Origin: Cryptomeria japonica
Lineage: Eukaryota; Streptophyta; Pinopsida; Cupressales; Cupressaceae
Direction: 5' to 3'
Assembly: GCF_030272615.1 (NCBI RefSeq)
Contig: NC_081415.1
Location: 630,083,240-630,147,239, forward strand
Length of the DNA stretch: 64,000 bases
This document shows positions 22,006 through 33,572 of this stretch, piece after piece; position 1 is the first letter of the stretch, and every line of letters begins with the position of its first letter. Below the pieces are notes generated by a model that made no database searches, was not told the origin of the DNA, and saw nothing but the letters and a program-made list of their open reading frames with translations. The position numbers and the translations under genes are program-made.

Positions 22006-22592
22006 AGTGTTGTTTTGGACCTGGTTGATGTTCTTGGAGGTCCGTGTGAAGTTCTAAGCATTATTGGAGGTGTTCTTGGTGATTTGGTTGACATGTTAGT
22101 GTTCTCATATTTCATTATGAACTGGTGGATCTTTGGCCGACTTGATTTAGTTGTTAAGGCTTGTGCATAGTATAAAGAGGAAGTTTGGAGATTGATTTGT
22201 GAGGACAGAGGTTCACGAAATATAAGAATCAGGAAAGATGTATATTTTAGAGGATTGCAGTGTTCTAATCTGGTGGACTGAGGTCCATATTAGTAGAGCA
22301 TTATTGGAGATAGAGTTGTTAAGAAAATGATCTGTGGATCATAGATTTGAGTTGTTTGAATGATTTTGTGATTCTGGGCTACAGTCCAGCATTTGTAAGC
22401 CTAGGGGCATATGTAGTTCATCAAAATAATATAAGGATTGAGCTTTGAGGCTGGGTTTTTCCCTTTGAGGATTTTCCTAGGGTATATCTTGTGTCGAATG
22501 ATCTTGTTTTTCTTTTTTATTTCATGGTGTTTGTGTTATAGGCTACAAGGTGGGGCTATCCTTCATTAGATCTCCCTACCTTGACTGCATCA
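22006..22592 (+). repeat. LTR 2 of the short two-LTR element
   Basis: Second copy of the repeat at 20766-21353, ending ...TTGACTGCATCA at 22592. The sequence to its right belongs to a gypsy pol linker on the minus strand, so this element was inserted into older gypsy DNA. Confidence 0.8.
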
Positions 22593-25500
22593 CAATCAAT
22601 AAACACTAGATGTACAAAAGGTAGAGGGTTGTTTGATTGGTTAGTTTCAAAGGCATTAAGGGTCATAATAGAAATGTCCAAGTTTTCAATATTTACTTCT
22701 AGGTCTATGATGTTACTCTCCTCAGAATGATATCTTGCAATTATTCTTTGATTATCCTCAATGTAGTCAGAATTGATAGATTATGATTCTAATTCAAGTG
22801 GTCTATACTCTGACATTTGTCTTGCATATGAGTGAACTATATCAATATTGACATCTTTTGCATAACAGGATCCTTCAGAGGATTTTTCTGAATGATATGA
22901 ATCCCACTCCAACTCATTAGAGTTTGTCTCAGTAGAAGATTGTAATATGAATATTTGTTTATAGAGATAATGGGTAGCTTCTTCTCTCTTGTTGACAAGT
23001 TCTTCTTGTTTTCAACTACTCTCCTCTTGTTGCTTGCAGACTGCTTCTTCTTCTTGTTATTGTTGTTTGCGAGCTACTTCTTCTTGTTGTTGTTGTTGTT
23101 TGCGAGCTGCTTCTTCTTGTTGTTGTTTGCGAGTTGCTTCTTCTTCGTGCTCATGAGTCAAGCTGTCTTGTCTAAAACCTAGTCTTGTCTTGTCCTTGGC
23201 ATTTTGAGAAGGAAGTTATATAGGCTCTAGAATACCTTCTTTTCATTTTCCTACAGGACCCTTGCCATCATATCCCATCTTCTATAGGATATGGAATCCT
23301 TTTCCATATTATTTTGTTAGTATGCTGACATTGTTTATTTCTTGTTGGGATTCATATTCATCTTTGTATAGCCACTGTAGGATGTCTTTATCTTTAGTTT
23401 CTTTAGATAAAGTACCTGCTCTGACAAATGATCCATCAAATATTTTGAGTGGTTTTCATTCTAGTTGTTTCTTTGACGTTGATGGTTTTCCATATGATCT
23501 AGGAGAAAGTGGTAAATCTAATAGAGAATATTCTCCTATTCCTTTATCCTTCAATTTTAGTTTTTTCTCAAAATTTTCGAAAGTGGATGTATGTGAACTC
23601 TCCCTAGGTGGTGAAATAGAAGAAGACACCTCTCTGTTATGCAGAACTATGGTATATGTTATAGGTTTGACCATGTTACAATATCGAAAGGGGTTTGAAT
23701 CTCCAACAATCATGATTTCTTGGCCGCTGAAAGGAAAATTCAAACATTGATGATACATTGATGCAACAACTTGTATTTCATGAATCCATGGTCTACCCAA
23801 AAGTATGTTGTAAGATAGATTCAAGTTTAATACTTGACATATTATATCATGTTGTATAGGTCCCACTCTGATTGGAAAAACCACTATTCCTTTAGAAGAA
23901 TGTTCCTTTTCATCATATGCCTTTATTGTGATCCTTTTTCGGGGATCAGCTACCATTTTAGAAAATCCTAAAGCACAAACAAGACTTAATGAACAAATGT
24001 TTAAACCAACTCCTCCATCTATTACGACATGTTTGACCCACGTTTTATGAATGAGGAATTCAATATGAAGAGGAGCATTGTGTGTATATTGTAGAGACAT
24101 GTCATCATATTCTATAAAGGATATGCAATGTAGGGTTGTTAAATGTCCCACCATATCTTGGAATTGATTGACAACCAAATCATTAGGAACGATGGTATCC
24201 AATAGAGCTTTTTCTAGAATTTCTTTGTGTTGGAGAAATTTTTAAAAGCTCCAATATGGATATTTGCATAGGTGTCTTTGGTAATTGATCCACAATGTTG
24301 TATTTTTTAGAAGGGGATGGTGTATCATTTGTTGGACCTCGTAAAGTTACCTTAGCTTTACTTCTTGTGATTGCATTTGCAGGTTCAAGTTGTTGTTTCT
24401 CTTTGACCATAATGACATTGTCTACATTGTCATAAGTGTGAGATTAATTGACTTTTTCTTTTCATTTGTTATCTTTTGATGTTGATGCTTCACCCTTTTC
24501 ATAATTTGGAAGTGGAGTTTTAAATGCAGTATGTGCCTCATTTGTTTTATGTCCACCCACTATTATTACTTCATTATCTATCAAGTCTTGAATAACATGT
24601 TTCAATCTTTGACAATCAGTCATTTTATGTCCCTTATTTCTATGATAATCACAATAATGATTGTCATTCCACTATGTTGGTTTGATTTTATGCTCAAAAT
24701 CTCTTGCTTCTGGTAATGTGATCAGTTTATTTACAAGAATTGTTTTCAAAGTTGATTCAAGTGGTTCACCAATTGGTTTAAATCTTCTGCAAAAGTTGGT
24801 GGGGGTGGTTTAGGTTTTTTGTTGTCTCTATTAACCACCACTATATGACTTGATAGATTGAAGTTGGGTTGTTTCAGTTTTACATGGTTAGCATCAACCA
24901 CTCCATCATTGACAATGTTTCTATTTCTTGTCCAAAACTTTGTTTTATCATTATTGTTATTATTGTTGGAAGAATTTGCTCCCTCTTTATAGAGTTTTAA
25001 TACTCTTCTAATCAAAACTTCTTCAATCTCGATTCCATTTTTGATTAATTTGTCAAAACTTGGTGGACATCTGTAATTCATTTCACTATTTAGATTGTCA
25101 ATGAAAATGCCATCTTTTTCCTTTTAGGTACATGACGGGGATACCTAGCAGACAATCGCCTCCATCTTTGCAAGAATGCAATGAATGATTCTCTATTTTT
25201 TTGCTTTGTGTTGCATGGATCAAGCATGGTTATTTCATGTTCAATATTATATGAATATTGAAAGATAAATTTATCTACCAGTTCTTCAAATGATTTGATA
25301 ATCAATGGAATTTTTGAAAACCATTCTATGGCTTGTCCACCCAAGCTCCTTGGAAATAACCTTATTGGATAGGTCTCATTATGTGCAAATTCCATACTCA
25401 ATATACAAAATTCTCTCACATGATCTTGTGGATCAGTTTTCCCATTGTATTTGTCATATTTAGGAATTTCACAATTTGGTGAAAAAGGTATCGTGTTCAA

Positions 25501-26153
25501 ACTTTTGTCATATGGATAGCGAAGATATCCTCCAATGAGTATTTTTTTATTGTTCCCCTTTGTATATTTTGGATTTGTTGTTGAAGTGTTTGTATTTGTT
25601 GTGTGAGTGCCAAGAGGGGATTATCTGTATCATTCCTTGTTTCACTATTACTATTATCTTTGATCTTATCATGATGAGTTCGAGTATCAGTAGTGCGATT
25701 CATATTGGTATCATTCCTTATTTCACTATTTCTACTATCCCTGATCTTATCATCATGAATTCGAGTGTCCTCGTTTCAGGATTCACTTGTCCCTTCAGTT
25801 TGTCTTAATAGTATCACATCAAAGTGATGGGGTAGTTTGACACCCAAGTTTGCCAATATTAGAAAGTATTTCTCTATGTCAGTTTCTAACACCTTTTCCA
25901 TGAATTTACCAAAACTCGGATCTTGTTGTGCTTCTTTTATTGTTTCTTCATATATTTCCTCATCCTCATCATCCTGTGATCTATTTTGGTGAAGGATAGG
26001 AATTTCCTCTTCCATTGTGGATTTTTGTTTTTGTTTTTTTGTTTCAATCTTTTCCTCTAATATCAAGTCAAAACTGGCATGCATGAGGTTAAAGGTTTTT
26101 ACGCTTTGATCTTTTATTTCAAGTGCTAATATGAGGTGAGTTAACCAAGTCAA
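22593..26153 (-). pseudogene. Ty3/gypsy gag, protease and G-patch linker (decayed)
   Basis: On the minus strand: an acidic Gag N-terminus (25776-26153, DDEDEEIYEETIKEAQQDPS); a capsid domain (25090-25500, KYNGKTDPQDHVREF, LGGQAIEWFSKIP); a zinc-binding signature near 24620-24680 (HRNKGHKMTDC, then QRLKHVIQDLID); and an aspartic protease at 23456-24202 with VVIDGGVGLNICSLS and YNILLGRPWIHEI, in which the catalytic Asp is intact. A G-patch motif follows at about 23232-23300 (KMGYDGKGPVGK, a stop, KEGILEP). Then come a Gln/Glu-rich repeat (23020-23150) and a linker with TNSNELEWDSYHS. The linker resembles the one before the Tat reverse transcriptase at 63700-63830, so this is probably the same lineage. 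Reverse transcriptase and integrase are missing. Many stops and frameshifts. Confidence 0.85.
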
Positions 26154-26930
26154 ATAGGAAAGATTCTATTGATGGGACTAGGTTGATCTAATCTAAAGCC
26201 CTTGTTTCGCGATTAAGGATAATAAATCCTGATAATGAAATTGTGTTAAAATCAAAGATCAAGAATGATAATTATGCATTTGAAATGTTTTGATCTAGGA
26301 TATGTTAAAAGGTTTCACTTGCAAAACTAGATTTTCCTCTCTGAAATCGAGCTAATGATGATGAAAATGAACTCTAGTCTAAAAAGGGTGTATGAATCTT
26401 AGTTTTGTTTTCTGCCAAGTGTTGGATTTTTCTCTTTGTCTAATATATGAATATGTTTATGTGCTAAATTATATTGTGTATGCACTACTTTGTTTGGTCT
26501 ATATGCTACTCTTCTCCCTAGATGTGCTAATTTGTTACCTAGAAGTGCTATTTTATTTAGTAAATGTGTTGTTTTATTAGATCTATACACTAAAATGTTC
26601 AATCTATGCACGGTTTTACTAGATATATGCGCTAAAATGCCCTAGTGTTGGATTTTTTTTGACAAATTGATCTTGTTTTGGATTGAATTTTTTAGTGTTT
26701 CAATGGATGATTTTTTAAATAATTATTGCAAACACAGAAGCAAGTAGTCAAACAATTGTTTTTCCCTATGATCTAAACATTGAGTGTATGTTATAGGATC
26801 TTTTCCAATCCCAATTATTTTCATAGGTTTGCATAATTGAAGATGAAATCAGATAGACTTTTCCTATTCTCAAAAGTTCATCATAAGACCACAACTCACA
26901 TCTTGGAATCTTTGTCAGCTCAAACAGCCT
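26154..26930 (-). other. Non-coding stretch upstream of the gypsy gag remnant
   Basis: AT-rich sequence, probably leader or LTR of the gag remnant on its left. A short repeat of 'gtgctaattt/atgtgctatt' words lies at 26460-26640. I found no primer binding site and no coding sequence. Confidence 0.35.
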
Positions 26931-27180
26931 TGTCACACCCTAGGGTGTGCCCTTTTTTTTTGTCTTTTTCTAGAAGTTGATCCAAAGAGAATTTCTCCTC
27001 AATTGGTTCATTTTCTTGGGAGCCTTATGGTGAGTGTCTTGGGGGTGGATTCTTCCCCACCCTTGCACTATGATATTATGATGTTTGGCTACTGACTTGG
27101 CTAGATTCTATCCTTAAGGTTCTTAGTGAGGATTTTCATTCGGTGCGTCAATGATAAAATCCCTCAAGAGGCCTCCCAAC
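26931..27180 (+). repeat. Left half of a probable solo LTR
   Basis: It begins TGTCACACCCTAGGGTGTG, a typical gypsy LTR start. It is cut by the chromovirus at 27180 (target duplication CCAAC) and resumes at 36832. The two parts together are about 520 bp and end GGGCATTACA at 37099. The flanks AGCCT and ATCTT agree at only three of five positions, so the target duplication is weak. Confidence 0.55.
27176..27180. other. Target-site duplication CCAAC (left)
   Basis: Exact match to 36827-36831 on the far side of the chromovirus. Confidence 0.93.
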
Positions 27181-27967
27181 TGATGTAGTCACCGGTTAGG
27201 AGAGAACTCAAAAAGATCAATCTAGACTGGTCAGCAAGAGTAAACAAAATGGAAAAAAGAAACTATGATGGAGGCAATGTAGAACTGAATGAATTAAATC
27301 ATGAAAACTAATTACAGATAACTGGTAACATTTGGGTTACAAGATCTGGCTCACTATCCTGCTACAAACATGCTTAATTACATAATAGGTCACTCTCAAA
27401 CCTCCAAATCTAAGATCTATGTACTCTCTTCTACCTAATTTCATTTTGACTGACTTCTAATGCTCAATTACAATTATTTATATGATCCAAAAGGATCTGG
27501 TCAGCCCAAAAGGAATCAAATGTTGAAGAACAAGATCAAATGTGTAAAACCAATAGGCCAGCCTCCGCCAAAGTGATTCTTCTGGAAAGTCCAAAGGGTG
27601 AAGTGAGGATCAAAGGGAAGGTCGACCATACACCAAGGAACATCAGAATCAACACACAAGGCTTTGCAAGCTATGAAAGGGATCCGATAGGTTCACCCAT
27701 GCAAATAGGTCCAAACAGTTCTGGTGCCAGAAAACTGTCTCGGAATCCAAAATTGATAACTTACCAGAAAATGATCCAAATGCTTCACACTTTAGGAATA
27801 AGGAATATGATCGTGTCCTCAAGAAAAATATAACTCCACAAGATCTGGTGAGCCAATGCAAGAAAATGCAGAATAAAATGTTAAAACTACAAAACAGAAA
27901 ACAAACAGAAAAGAAATATTTTTTGGTTGATGAAAGATTGCCAAGAACCAGGGATGCTCCTGCATCA
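27181..27967 (-). repeat. 3' LTR of the chromovirus (787 bp)
   Basis: Closely similar to 36041-36826. The frame at 27540-27833 is fortuitous. The bases next to it (27968-28000) do not give a convincing polypurine tract. Confidence 0.93.
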
Positions 27968-28029
27968 GACATCCAGTATTATTGAAAAAAAGTGAGTCTC
28001 TCACTTTGCCAAGGTTAGAGGAAAACCAA

Positions 28030-29340
28030 GGTGGTCTACCTCTGCCTAAGAAATCCAAGATGAATCTTCAATGGGTTTGTCCTTCCATTTTACAAGATAC
28101 TCCTTACATAGTCTACTCCGGGTGTTATGCCCAATCCTATTGTCCAAAATGTCTTCAATCTAATCTGGCTCCTTCCAGGGAAATTGTTTCTCCAAGTCTA
28201 CAATACTATCCTCACTGAAATCTAGTTCATGATACTGATGTAGATTTGCAATGTTAAATATAGGTGAAATACTCAAACTATTCGGTAACTCCACTTCATA
28301 TGCATTTCTGGAACTGAACTTCCTCAAGATCTTACAAGGTCCAAACTTCCTCATCTACAACTTTTTATAGGTTCCAACTGGAAATATATCTTTTCTCATA
28401 TACACCATCACTTCATCGCTAAATTCAAATTCCTTATGTCTTCTCTTCTCATCTTCTTTCTCCTTATACTTCTTGTTCATGTCCTCCAAATGCTACTTAA
28501 CTTGAATATGCAAGGCTTTCATGTGATCTGCAAATTCTTCTACCTCTGCACTTTGCTTGTCTTCATTACTGACACATATTAATTTTGATATACCTCTAGG
28601 GTGTGCTCTGGTAACAATCTCAAAAGGTGTTCTTCCGGTAGTCCTGTTCACTGAATTATTGTAGGCAATAATCAAATCCCAACTTCTAGGTTTCTCTCCA
28701 ACTAAGCATCTCAACAAATTTCCCAAGTTATGGTTTACTACCTATGTCTGTCCATCGGTCTGTGGGTGAAAAGTAGAACTGAATTTTAAATCTGTCTTCA
28801 TCTTCTTCCAAAGTGTTCTCCAAAAATAACCAACAAACTTAGTATCTCTATCTAAAACTATGCTCTTAGGTAATCCATGCAACCTTACCACTTTCTTAAA
28901 AAGTAGGTTAGCTATATGCACTGCATCTGATGTCTTCTTACAAGGTATGAAATGAACCATCTTCAAGAATCTATCCACTACCACAAATATAGAATCATTC
29001 CCTCTCTATTTCTTAGGCGATACAAGTATGAAATCCATGCTTATATCCTCCCAAGGTCTCTCTGATACTGTTAAAGGCATATACAATCCCACATTCTGAC
29101 TACTGCCTTTTGCAAATTGACAAACTCTACAACTCTACACAAATTTCCTAACATCCTTATGAATATGAGGCCAAAAGTAATGCTCACTCACCAATGCTAC
29201 TATCTTATCAACACCAAAGTGTCTAGCTAATCCTCCACTATGTTTCTCCTTTATCAGATTCTCCCTCATATAACTCTTAGGTATGCACAACTGAACTCCT
29301 CTGAATAACATCCCATCCTAAATGAAGTAATCTAGCTACT
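28030..29340 (-). pseudogene. Chromovirus integrase and chromodomain
   Basis: The zinc region near 29100-29210 includes SEHYFWPHIHKDV and SCRVCQFAKG. The core begins WEDISMDFILVSP (first Asp) and [16 protein letters not shown], then [12 protein letters not shown] (second Asp). The third catalytic residue should be the Glu of [12 protein letters not shown], spaced 35 residues on, but TAG (28742-28744) stands exactly there. The C-terminal region continues with SWDLIIAYNNSVNRTTG and FGPCKILRKFSSRNAYEVELP. The chromodomain at about 28030-28164 reads IEDILDNRIGHNTRSR, then EYLVKWKDKPIEDSSW, with stops just before it and within it. A working chromodomain would steer insertion towards particular chromatin. 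Confidence 0.93.
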
Positions 29341-30114
29341 TTCTTCTATCTACCATAAACGGTTTTCTACATGCTTTCCAAGGTTCTGCAAAATCCGAGT
29401 CATCATCATACAAGGTCTTCAACTCCTCAAATCCTAATACTATCACTCTCATCTTTGTCAGAAAATTCCTCCTCCTACTCAATGCATCAACAACTTTGTT
29501 AGATTTCCCACTTCTATGCTTCAACACAAAGGTGTAACTCTACAAAAAACTCTACCCATCTCATATGTCCCTAATTCAACTTACTCTAACTGTTCAAATA
29601 CTGCAAGGCTTGATGATCGGTATGCAACACAAACTCCTTAGGCAATAGGTAATGTCTCTATTTCTTCAAGGCTTGAACTATGGCATAAAATTCTTGATCA
29701 TACACTAAATATCTCCTCCTAGCATCATTCAACTTCTCACTGAAATAAGCTACTGCTCTCCCTTCCTGACTCAAGACTACTCTAATTGTGGTTCCAATTG
29801 CATCACAATCTACTTGAAACACTTTGTTGAAATCCAGTAAAGCTAGCATAGGCTTCTCAGTCACTTTCTGCTTCAACAATTCAGAACTTGTTTTTTGCTC
29901 CGGTTGTCTACTTGAATTCCTTCCTATCTCCCCTCATTGTCTCAGTCATAGGGTTACAAACTAAACTGAAATTTTTGATAAACTTCCAGTAGAAGCTAGC
30001 CAATCCATGAAATGATCTTACCTCTCCAATGCTTTTCGGTGTAGGCCATTCAACAATTTCTTTTACTTTCTCAAGGTCCATCTTCAAACCATCCGCAAAT
30101 ATCACAAATCCCAA
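29336..30114 (-). pseudogene. Chromovirus reverse transcriptase thumb and RNase H (left of the insertion)
   Basis: The minus strand resumes at the insertion point with GFVIFADGLKMDLEKVKEI and GEVRSFHGLASFYWKF (end of the reverse transcriptase), followed by the RNase H: LALLDFNKVFQVDCDAIG, AVAYFSEKLNDARRRY and DQEFYAIVQALKK, then HYLLPKEFVLHTDHQAL. Catalytic acids are visible. Stops separate several of these blocks (near 29880, 29655 and 29530). The joining residues on the far side of the insertion are KEELRYLG, so the sequence reads through once the insertion and one CCCAA are removed. Confidence 0.92.
30110..30114. other. Target-site duplication CCCAA (left)
   Basis: Exact match to 33568-33572. 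Confidence 0.92.
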
Positions 30115-32986
30115 TGTGAGGCCTCACCTCGACTCAGTTTGACATTCAGTGGATTTTATATTTAGACTATTATGGATACTTTATTTTGATGCATTTTGAG
30201 ACTTAGAACTTATATGATTTTAGGATTTGGATAACATTGCTATGATTTGATGATTTACTTACATGCTTTATGAGATAGAACACTACATGATTGTTAGATA
30301 GGATGATATTGCAATGATAGATGTCGTTATTGAATTTGCAGGACTTTACTCTGAATATAGAACTATGATGTATGTTTAGTTTATGTGAATTGGGATGAAA
30401 TTGCTTATGTGAAATTGCTTGATAAAAGATGTATTCAATCTGTGTAGATGAAAATTGTATGCAAGTAATGATGTGTATTGTTATATTATTGAATTATATT
30501 ATATATGGATATTTGGAAGTACTAATGTGTAAATTGAGATGCGCAGGAAATTTACCATGTGACCATGGAAAATTACGGAGAATCAAACCTAGACTTATGT
30601 ATGTTCGTAAGCCAGGGTTTGTCTATTTGGAGAGACAACACCCCGTTTGTGTTGTATTTTATTCGTAACAGTATATGATGCATGAGTGTTAAGTGTTATT
30701 TAAATTTATTGTGTAAAAAACCACAAGAGACAATTTCATGTTTCATTTTTGTAAAAGTGTTTTATTTGTGTCACTTGACACGTGTGGATTTAAATTTAAA
30801 TGTTTTATTTTGTCTCTTGGTGGGAAAGTGTTTAATTATAGTTCTTCTTAAATAAAATAATGTGTTGTCATAAATACTTTGGGAATATAATATTTGGGGT
30901 GGTCAACTTATGTTTGACCCGAAAATAAACTTCAGAGGGGTTTAAAATGGGTTAAATGAACACCTAGGGGTAGTTTAATAGGGTTTCCTAAAGCCCATAA
31001 GGTATACCTAAGGGTTAGGGGTAATTTTAGGCAAGTTTCTACTTTATAATGATCTTTTTAACGCTTTAAAAATTGGCTTTTTTGAGTTGAGCGAAAATTG
31101 AAAATTAGAAGTTAAATCTAATCAAGATTTTTCCTTTTGGAATGAGAGTCTTTTTGCATTTTTGCTTTCTTTCCTTTTTGGTTTTTAGAAACTTGTGAGA
31201 ACTCAGAAAGTGAGCTTCTTAAGCAAGATTTTTGAGAATTGGAGGGAAATCACCCACTCTCCATTTTTGGAGACAAGAGAAAATTTGAAAAGAAAATAAT
31301 GTTATGGAATAGAAAAATTGATTAAGGGTAGAAGGAAAAAGATTTGTGGATTGGGCAGCTCTTCATCAAATATCATAATACCTTTTGGCAGATTAAGGTT
31401 GGTTTCAGTTATTCTTTTAATGTCTTCTTCTTGTTTATGTCTGGAAGTTTGTTGGTGTAAGAAATCTGTGTTCTAAAAAATTGGTGTTAGAAAATCTTTT
31501 GGTATTTTTGCTTTATGAATTGTTGTGTTTTGGGAGTTTTCTCAAGATCTCTTACTCTTGGGAGAGAAGAGGATCTTGAGGGTGGTAGCAGTGACAACCC
31601 TCAAGTGAGAGACTCTCTTTGAGAGCGATCACAAGGGATCTTTGTGTGACCCTTGCTGCATGGCCTGTTTGTGCAATGGGGGTCATAAGGAGGGATATAA
31701 GGCTAGAATGCCTTTGGGGGGCATAAGGAATAAGGGGTTGAGATTCTTGATATTATTATTGTGCCATGAGGTGGCTTCTTGTTTATTTCATACTTGCAGT
31801 TCTCCTCAAGGTATTGGTCCACTACCACCCTTTGAAAATGTTCATCACCAAAGTGTGGTGCTATGAAAGCCAAGTTGGGAATGTGTCTGAAAAAAATTAT
31901 GTATGCATTGTTTTCTATGTGTTTGCCTGTTTGTTACTCGTCTAGGAATTGGTTCTCCGAGCTTGGGGGTGGCTACCAGTTAGCCTAGGCTGGGAGGTGA
32001 GCACTTCGTGGTCATATTTGTGTTTTTCTATTATGCAGGAGAGTCAGGAGAAGAGGATAGGTGCCATGAAAAGATGCAGAAGATTATTGTTGAAGATACT
32101 TTATTTCATTTGCAAATATTTGTTTAAAGTTGTTACAGTAGTAAGCCCTCATTCTTAGAAATGAGAGGCAAGTTGTAATTCTTGAGATAGACTTGAAGTT
32201 TTATTGTTGTGGCTATACAAAGAAACATCTTGTAAATTGGTAGAATATCTTAGAGTTGTTAAAAAAAAAGAAGAAAAGCTTGTTTTATTTCTACTTCTGG
32301 TATATATATTTGAATTAACGCAATGCATTTCCTTTATTAGTTTTGTTTTAAAATTTTGCATATTTTCACCCTTTTTAACTATGATTATAAATTTATATAA
32401 ATATAAATATATATATATATATTTATATATAATATATTTAAAAAATAAAAATAAATTAAAAAAAAAAAGGAAATTTTTGGTCCACGCGGACCCCACTGTG
32501 TGTACGCACAGTGAGGGCCGCGCGGCGCCCACTGTGTGCACACACAGTGGAGCCGCTTCAGCTCCCACTGTGTGGACACACAGTGGACGGCCGCGGCCGC
32601 CATTGTGTGGCCACACAGTGGGGGAGCCGCTAGCGGCGCCCACTGTGTGGACACACAGTGGTGCCGCGGTGCCCACTGTGCGCCCACACAGTGGCGTCTC
32701 GGCCCTCTTCCAGTCGCCCTCCCCGCCGCCTTCAACGACCTGCAATAAAAAAAATGGCCGCCATGGGGTTCGGCCCTGCTAAAAAGATTACACAATGTTT
32801 TAAAAAAAAAGAGAATTAAACCCTAGCCCAGGTAGGGCTAGGGTAAAAGGATTAAAATAATAGAATAGTTTCATAGTTAGTAATATATTTATATAAAAGA
32901 AATAATAATAATGTGAAACCCTATTTAGGGTTGGAGAGAAAATTAACTATTATTTTGGGGAGACAATTTTTAAAAGGATTAAAATA

Positions 32987-33019
<33 letters not shown>

Positions 33020-33020
33020 T

Positions 33021-33055
<35 letters not shown>

Positions 33056-33567
33056 TGGTTATAAATTGGGTAAGTATATAATAAAGTTTAAAATATTTAA
33101 AAGTATATAATGGAGTTTTTTTTTAGATAGTTAAATACCTCCGTATGAATACTTATAAGAAGTAAAAGAAAAGTGAAATAAACAAATTTATTGGAGGTAA
33201 GCCTAGCTTTTATAATTTTAAATGTATTTAATAATGTCCCGTGTAATTTAATAAGAGAAATTTAAAAATGATTGATTAGACTATATAGTCATATTGGAGA
33301 TTAAATTAATTTTCCCTCTCCTATTCCTTTAGCTTGATTGATTTAATAAACCCAAAGACTAGGTATCTCGTGGAGATTAAATTAAACCAGTTAGTTTTCC
33401 GCAAATAATATTTAACAATCTATCAATGCTTGGTTCACCTCAGAACTAGCTCGAATTTAATTATGGAAATTTCTATAACGCTTGTCGTGTGAGTTAACTT
33501 GTTAATTAATTAGTATGTCTTTTAAAAAAAAATTGTTCCGTTTTTGCCCTAAATTTTGGGCATGACA
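30115..33567. mobile_element. Large solo-LTR-like insertion (3453 bp) inside the chromovirus
   Basis: It starts TGTGAGGCCTCACC and ends GGGCATGACA, has TG...CA ends, and is flanked by exact CCCAA duplications, so it arrived by LTR-element integration. I see no internal terminal repeats, primer binding site, gag or pol, so it is best read as one very long LTR left after recombination. A non-coding LTR-bounded element with short LTRs that I failed to spot is the alternative. It contains a six-fold array of palindromes (32493-32694) and AT microsatellites (32399-32430, 32986-33053). Frames within it (for example 32155-32782) come from the palindromes and are not genes. Confidence 0.85.
32493..32694. 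repeat. Array of six 22-nt palindromes
   Basis: Units start at 32493, 32529, 32565, 32600, 32640 and 32673. Each is close to CCACTGTGTG, two free bases, CACACAGTGG. Four have perfect 10-bp arms (32529, 32565 and 32640 among them). GC-rich, CpG-rich spacers of 11-18 bases separate them, in otherwise AT-rich sequence. Confidence 0.95.
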
Positions 33568-33572
33568 CCCAA
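33568..33572. other. Target-site duplication CCCAA (right)
   Basis: Exact match to 30110-30114. Confidence 0.92.

Noticed and set aside
27540-27833. Frame of 97 residues similar to the frame at 36465-36887
   Set aside because: Both lie at the same place in the two LTRs of the chromovirus; similarity reflects the LTR pair, not a gene family.
32493-32694. CRISPR-like array of regularly spaced repeats
   Set aside because: The units are palindromes with short, similar GC-rich spacers inside a plant LTR, with no cas genes and unequal steps; this is not a CRISPR array.
32155-32782. Overlapping frames of 136-196 residues on both strands
   Set aside because: They arise because the palindrome array lacks stops in several frames; the translated repeats have no domain and lie inside an LTR.
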